From: Pseudomonas khorasanensis
Lineage (GTDB): Bacteria > Pseudomonadota > Gammaproteobacteria > Pseudomonadales > Pseudomonadaceae
NCBI RefSeq assembly: GCF_014268505.2
Contig: NZ_JABWQP020000001.1
Span: forward strand, 1,296,021 to 1,360,020
Direction: 5' to 3'
DNA: 64,000 nt
Part shown: positions 63,562-64,000 of the stretch, in pieces
How the letters are laid out: the number at the start of each line of letters is the position of its first letter
Position numbering within the stretch: position 1 is the first letter of the stretch
Notes under the pieces: generated by a model
What the model was told of the DNA's origin: nothing
What the model saw: the letters and a program-made list of their open reading frames with translations, nothing else
Databases searched by the model: none
Program-made: the position numbers and the translations under genes

Positions 63562-64000
63562 TCTGGAACTTTCCCGAACTCACTCGCGTTTCAGTAAAAG
63601 TGTGGCACCAAGCCCCTGTGAATTATATTCCAAACAATGCACACAGGCTCCTAGCATAATATGAACTTTCTTGTTATCAGGCCAGCCTCTTAGAGTGCTC
63701 ACGCCGCTAAAAAGGTCGGGAAATATCAAACTGGAAGAATTTTGGATAGCTAAATGTCAGACAGTCAACCATACACGCAGGGATAACACCATCTGAGGCT
63801 CTGAGCCTTGACGTCATTGGTATATTTATGGCGAGCGACTGGATACGTGCCAATCCTTCAAGTTAGCGATTTATTTATGCCTTCTTGGAACCCGTTGTCA
63901 CGGGGCAACCCTCCACGAACACTCTTCATTTTTCGGTCTTGTTTCACGTAGAAGCACTTGAATCAATTGTATTGGAGGCAAGGTCCCAATCGAGACGGTA
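63562..64000. other. Non-coding end of the window with promoter of the channel gene
   Basis: 439 bases without an intact gene. A TATAAT box on the minus strand at 63622-63627 is a likely -10 for the channel/nucleotidyltransferase operon; the -35 is unclear. Beyond 63700 I see nothing I can name. Confidence 0.5.

Overview
The window looks like the chromosome of a Pseudomonas of the P. fluorescens group. The grounds are high-GC coding with a typical Pseudomonas core order (ahpF-ahpC, a tyrosine recombinase next to a KfrA-type protein, gorA, galU), Pseudomonas REP elements, Pseudomonas-restricted small proteins (DUF6555- and DUF6124-type) and an Hxc-type type II secretion locus. All assignments come from reading the sequence; no database search was run.

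Bases 1-33,100 are mostly housekeeping and environmental-response genes. Peroxide and thiol defence (ahpF, ahpC, gorA), galU, small lipoproteins and conserved small proteins come first. DNA alkylation repair follows (alkB, an Ada with a degenerate zinc site), then a nitronate monooxygenase and modABC, which is preceded by a near-perfect ModE-type operator. Next are topoisomerase IB, a cluster of KGG-repeat stress proteins with a ClpP-like protein, a cupin, and a LysR/GST/RidA group. Then come the rRNA hydroxylase rlhA, tRNA-Gln(UUG), a secreted alpha/beta hydrolase, a GlxA-type regulator, a LysR/RidA divergent pair, a PhnDCEE-like ABC importer and an MHS-family symporter.

Bases 33,400-57,000 hold a secretion region. 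A RelE/ParE-type toxin-antitoxin pair is followed, on the minus strand, by a ~4160-residue two-partner-secretion exoprotein resembling PdtA of P. aeruginosa. A DING-family phosphate-binding protein and gspG-K-L-M-D-E-F (hxcT-S type, with a lipoprotein secretin) lie upstream of it on the same strand. gspI is divergent and its stop codon lies inside a REP element. gspC, gspH, gspJ and the TpsB partner are not in the window, so the secretion machineries are incomplete here.

Bases 57,000-64,000 form an accessory segment with conspicuously AT-rich genes. A DUF6124-type gene with a long, highly structured leader marks the junction. It is followed by a translationally coupled SMC-like ATPase and HNH nuclease pair (Septu/PtuAB-like), remains of another HNH-type gene, and a second coupled pair on the minus strand: a pentapeptide-repeat two-helix K+-channel-like protein followed by an MNT-type nucleotidyltransferase. 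This last pair is the best candidate for an undescribed, probably defence-related, system.
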